NCBI GenBank assembly: GCA_035690425.1 | Contig: DASSKO010000014.1 | Location: 1 to 9,803, forward strand | Reading direction: 5' to 3' | Length of the DNA: 9,803 nucleotides | DNA from: DASSKO01 sp035690425 | Lineage (GTDB): Bacteria; Actinomycetota; Actinomycetes; Propionibacteriales; Nocardioidaceae | Shown: piece by piece, positions 8,435 to 9,803 of the stretch | Position numbering within the stretch: the first letter of the stretch is position 1 | How the letters are laid out: each line of letters begins with the position of its first letter | Notes under the pieces: model-generated | The model's input: only the letters and a program-made list of their open reading frames with translations | Databases searched by the model: none | Told to the model about the DNA's origin: nothing | Made by a program: the position numbers and the translations under genes

Positions 8435-9372
8435 GCAGTCCGACGCCGCTGCAGCTGGTGCTGCGCACCTATCTCGACCACCTCACCGTCGAGCGGGGGC
8501 TGGCGGCCAACACGGTGTCGTCCTACCGGCGTGACCTGCGCCGCTACGTCGCCTTCCTCGGTGCCCGGGGCATCCACGAGCCCGGCGGCGCACGGGAGCC
8601 GGACGTGACCGAGTTCTTGATGCGGCTGCGCGAGGGCGACGACGAGCACCCGCCACTCGGCGCGGGCAGCGCGGCCCGGGCGGTCGTCGCGGTGCGCGGT
8701 CTGCACCGTTTCATGCTGCGGGAGGGGGTGGCCACCGACGACGTGGCCGCGTCCGTGCGCCCACCGGCTCCCGCGCGCCGGCTGCCCAAGGCTTTGCCGG
8801 TCGACGACGTCGCCAGGCTGCTGGAGACGGCCGGTTCCGCGGGTACGGCGCTCGCGCTGCGCGATCGTGCTGTGCTCGAGCTGCTGTACGGGACCGGCGC
8901 GCGGATCTCCGAGGCCGTCGGTCTCGACGTCGACGACGTGGACCTCGGCGGCGGCGCGGTGCTGCTGCGGGGCAAGGGCGGCAAGGAACGGGTGGTCCCG
9001 GTGGGCAGCTATGCCCGCGACGCGGTGTCGGCCTACCTGGTGCGGGCGCGTCCGCAGCTGTCGTCCGGCACGGGCTCGACGCGGTCGGCCGGGGCACTGT
9101 TCCTCAACGCGCGTGGTGGGCGGCTGTCGCGGCAGAGCGCCTGGACCGTGCTGCGGTCGACCGCAGCGCGTGCCGGCGTGCGCGCCGAAGTCTCGCCGCA
9201 CACCCTGCGGCACTCCTTCGCCACCCACCTGCTCGACGGTGGTGCCGACGTCCGGGTGGTGCAGGAGCTGCTGGGCCACGCCTCGGTCACGACGACGCAG
9301 GTCTACACCCTGGTGACGGTCGACACGCTGCGCGAGGTGTACGCCGCCGCGCACCCACGGGCCCGCGCCTGA
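8431..9372 (+). CDS. xerD: Tyrosine recombinase XerD (proposed CTG start)
   Basis: XerD works with XerC at dif to resolve chromosome dimers. From CTG 8431 the product is 313 residues (mycobacterial XerD 311, E. coli 298). An N-terminal SAM-like core-binding domain covers about 8-105 (TYLDHLTVERGLAANTVSSY) and the catalytic domain about 115-313. Catalytic residues are R158 (GARISEAVGL), K182 (GKGGKE), H257 and R260 (HTLRHSFATHLL), H283 (LGHASVTTTQ) and nucleophile Y292 (QVYTLV); all are present. The ending EVYAAAHPRARA is typical. Start: GTG 8458 is the only nearby conventional start, but it leaves only four residues before YLDHL, whereas homologues have about ten. CTG 8431 restores that length, keeps an LQL motif seen in the mycobacterial protein, has a ribosome-binding site, and overlaps the ald stop as CTGA. 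If GTG is used the protein is 304 residues. Function does not depend on the choice. Confidence 0.94.
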   Translation: MSSPTPLQLVLRTYLDHLTVERGLAANTVSSYRRDLRRYVAFLGARGIHEPGGAREPDVTEFLMRLREGDDEHPPLGAGSAARAVVAVRGLHRFMLREGVATDDVAASVRPPAPARRLPKALPVDDVARLLETAGSAGTALALRDRAVLELLYGTGARISEAVGLDVDDVDLGGGAVLLRGKGGKERVVPVGSYARDAVSAYLVRARPQLSSGTGSTRSAGALFLNARGGRLSRQSAWTVLRSTAARAGVRAEVSPHTLRHSFATHLLDGGADVRVVQELLGHASVTTTQVYTLVTVDTLREVYAAAHPRARA

Positions 9373-9481
9373 CGTCCGCGTGTCATCCCCAGTTTTCTCC
9401 ACAATGCATGAAAGTCTGTGTACGCAGAACCCGGACCCATGCACAGGCCATGGCGCACGTCGGCCCAGGGGCGGCGCGAGT

Positions 9482-9511
9482 TTGTGATGCGATCTGTGAT
9501 GCGCTTAGGCT
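9482..9511 (+). promoter_or_regulatory. Candidate promoter for parA
   Basis: TTGTGA (9482-9487) and TAGGCT (9506-9511) are separated by 18 bases and resemble actinobacterial -35 and TANNNT -10 elements. The -10 hexamer is the same as in the candidate pyrG promoter. The predicted start is near 9518, giving a leader of about 74 bases. It lies in the 219-bp gap between xerD and the next gene, which is visibly less GC-rich than the rest. No strong terminator for xerD is evident in that gap. Confidence 0.4.
9483..9503 (+). repeat. 9-bp direct repeat overlapping the candidate parA promoter
   Basis: TGTGATGCG occurs at 9483-9491 and again at 9495-9503, twelve bases start to start. The first copy overlaps the -35-like element and the second fills the spacer before the -10, a placement compatible with a repressor site. 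No known operator is recognised. Confidence 0.6.
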
Positions 9512-9591
9512 CGCGCGAAGTCGGCCCCGTGTGCTGGCGCTCAGGGCATTCGGCAGTGTGCCGATGTGTCGGCGGAGAGGTGAGGCGAGTT

Positions 9592-9803
9592 GTGAACGAA
9601 TCGACATCTGGCCCGGCGTATTCCATGCCGCCGCTGGTGGGACCATTCGTGGGTGCCCGCCCCCGATCGCCGTCGACCGAGACCGAGGCTTCCGTGACGT
9701 CGATGCCGCCCACGGGGCCCGACACACTGCTCGACCTGCCTCAGCAGCCCGGGCCGAGTGGCCAGGCCACCGTCCCGGTCGTCGAGGGGCCGACCGGTCG
9801 GCC
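9592..9803 (+). CDS. N-terminal part of probable ParA/Soj-family ATPase (3' end outside window)
   Basis: An open frame runs from GTG 9592 to the window edge without a stop (about 70 residues). GAGG at 9582-9585 is six bases upstream; another in-frame GTG at 9580 is poorly spaced from its own site. The visible sequence is a Pro/Ser/Thr/Gly-rich, probably disordered stretch ending VVEGPTGRP. The ParA-like ATPase encoded between xerD and scpA in many actinobacteria carries such an extension, with a GPTGRP-like motif a short way before its Walker A loop (KGGVGKTT). The Walker A motif is beyond this window, so the call rests on position, the GPTGRP ending and composition. If correct, the product is a chromosome-partition-type ATPase accompanying ScpAB, probably transcribed from its own promoter. 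A different Pro-rich protein is the main alternative. Confidence 0.65.
   Translation, partial: MNESTSGPAYSMPPLVGPFVGARPRSPSTETEASVTSMPPTGPDTLLDLPQQPGPSGQATVPVVEGPTGR

Noticed and set aside
9396..9404. DnaA-box-like 9-mer TTCTCCACA in the xerD-parA gap
   Set aside because: It is a single site one base from the consensus, with no cluster of boxes, and the location is not next to dnaA/dnaN; insufficient for an origin.
9406..9443. TGCATG and CATGCA as a possible xerD terminator
   Set aside because: Only six pairs across a loop of about 26 bases and no U-tract.
9373..9591. Searched for a dif-like site next to xerD
   Set aside because: No 28-bp site with two XerC/XerD-type arms around a 6-base centre was seen; dif normally lies near the terminus, not beside xerD.

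Overview
The window is GC-rich chromosomal DNA from an actinomycete (Actinomycetota). Third codon positions are almost all G or C. Starts include GTG, TTG and probably CTG. The gene order nadK-recN-steA-steB/mctB-pyrG-NUDIX-(ald)-xerD-parA is the conserved actinobacterial block, corresponding in Mycobacterium tuberculosis to Rv1695-Rv1701 followed by the parA/scpA/scpB genes. The sequence alone does not fix the genus. Alanine dehydrogenase between the NUDIX gene and xerD points away from the mycobacterial arrangement.

Layout, all genes on the + strand. The 3' part of nadK (2-628) overlaps recN (621-2558). After a 51-bp gap comes steA (2610-3791), which overlaps the mctB/steB gene by 4 bases (3788-4717). 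A 121-bp gap carries a candidate extended -10 promoter and a structured leader for pyrG (TTG start, 4839-6614). pyrG overlaps a NUDIX ADP-ribose pyrophosphatase gene by 4 bases (6611-7243). A 75-bp gap with a -10-like box and a palindrome precedes ald (7319-8434). xerD follows and appears to start with CTG inside a CTGA overlap with the ald stop (8431-9372). A 219-bp, less GC-rich intergenic region has a candidate promoter and a 9-bp direct repeat. It leads into a gene open at the window end (9592-9803+), which looks like the disordered N-terminal extension of the ParA/Soj-type ATPase normally found here.

The genes are housekeeping: NADP supply (NadK), double-strand-break repair (RecN), septum cleavage or envelope function (SteA with MctB/SteB), CTP synthesis (PyrG), ADP-ribose clearance (NUDIX), alanine/pyruvate interconversion (Ald) and chromosome dimer resolution/segregation (XerD, ParA). 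Tight overlaps (ATGATTGA, GTGA, ATGA, CTGA) suggest translational coupling within three or four transcription units.

I see no mobile element, CRISPR array, tRNA, rRNA or evident new multi-gene system. The points worth a second look are local: low-complexity insertions in RecN, a tandem-repeat C-terminal tail on CTP synthase, a possibly bistable pyrG leader that could mask the ribosome-binding site, a CTG start for xerD, and repeats overlapping the putative parA promoter.
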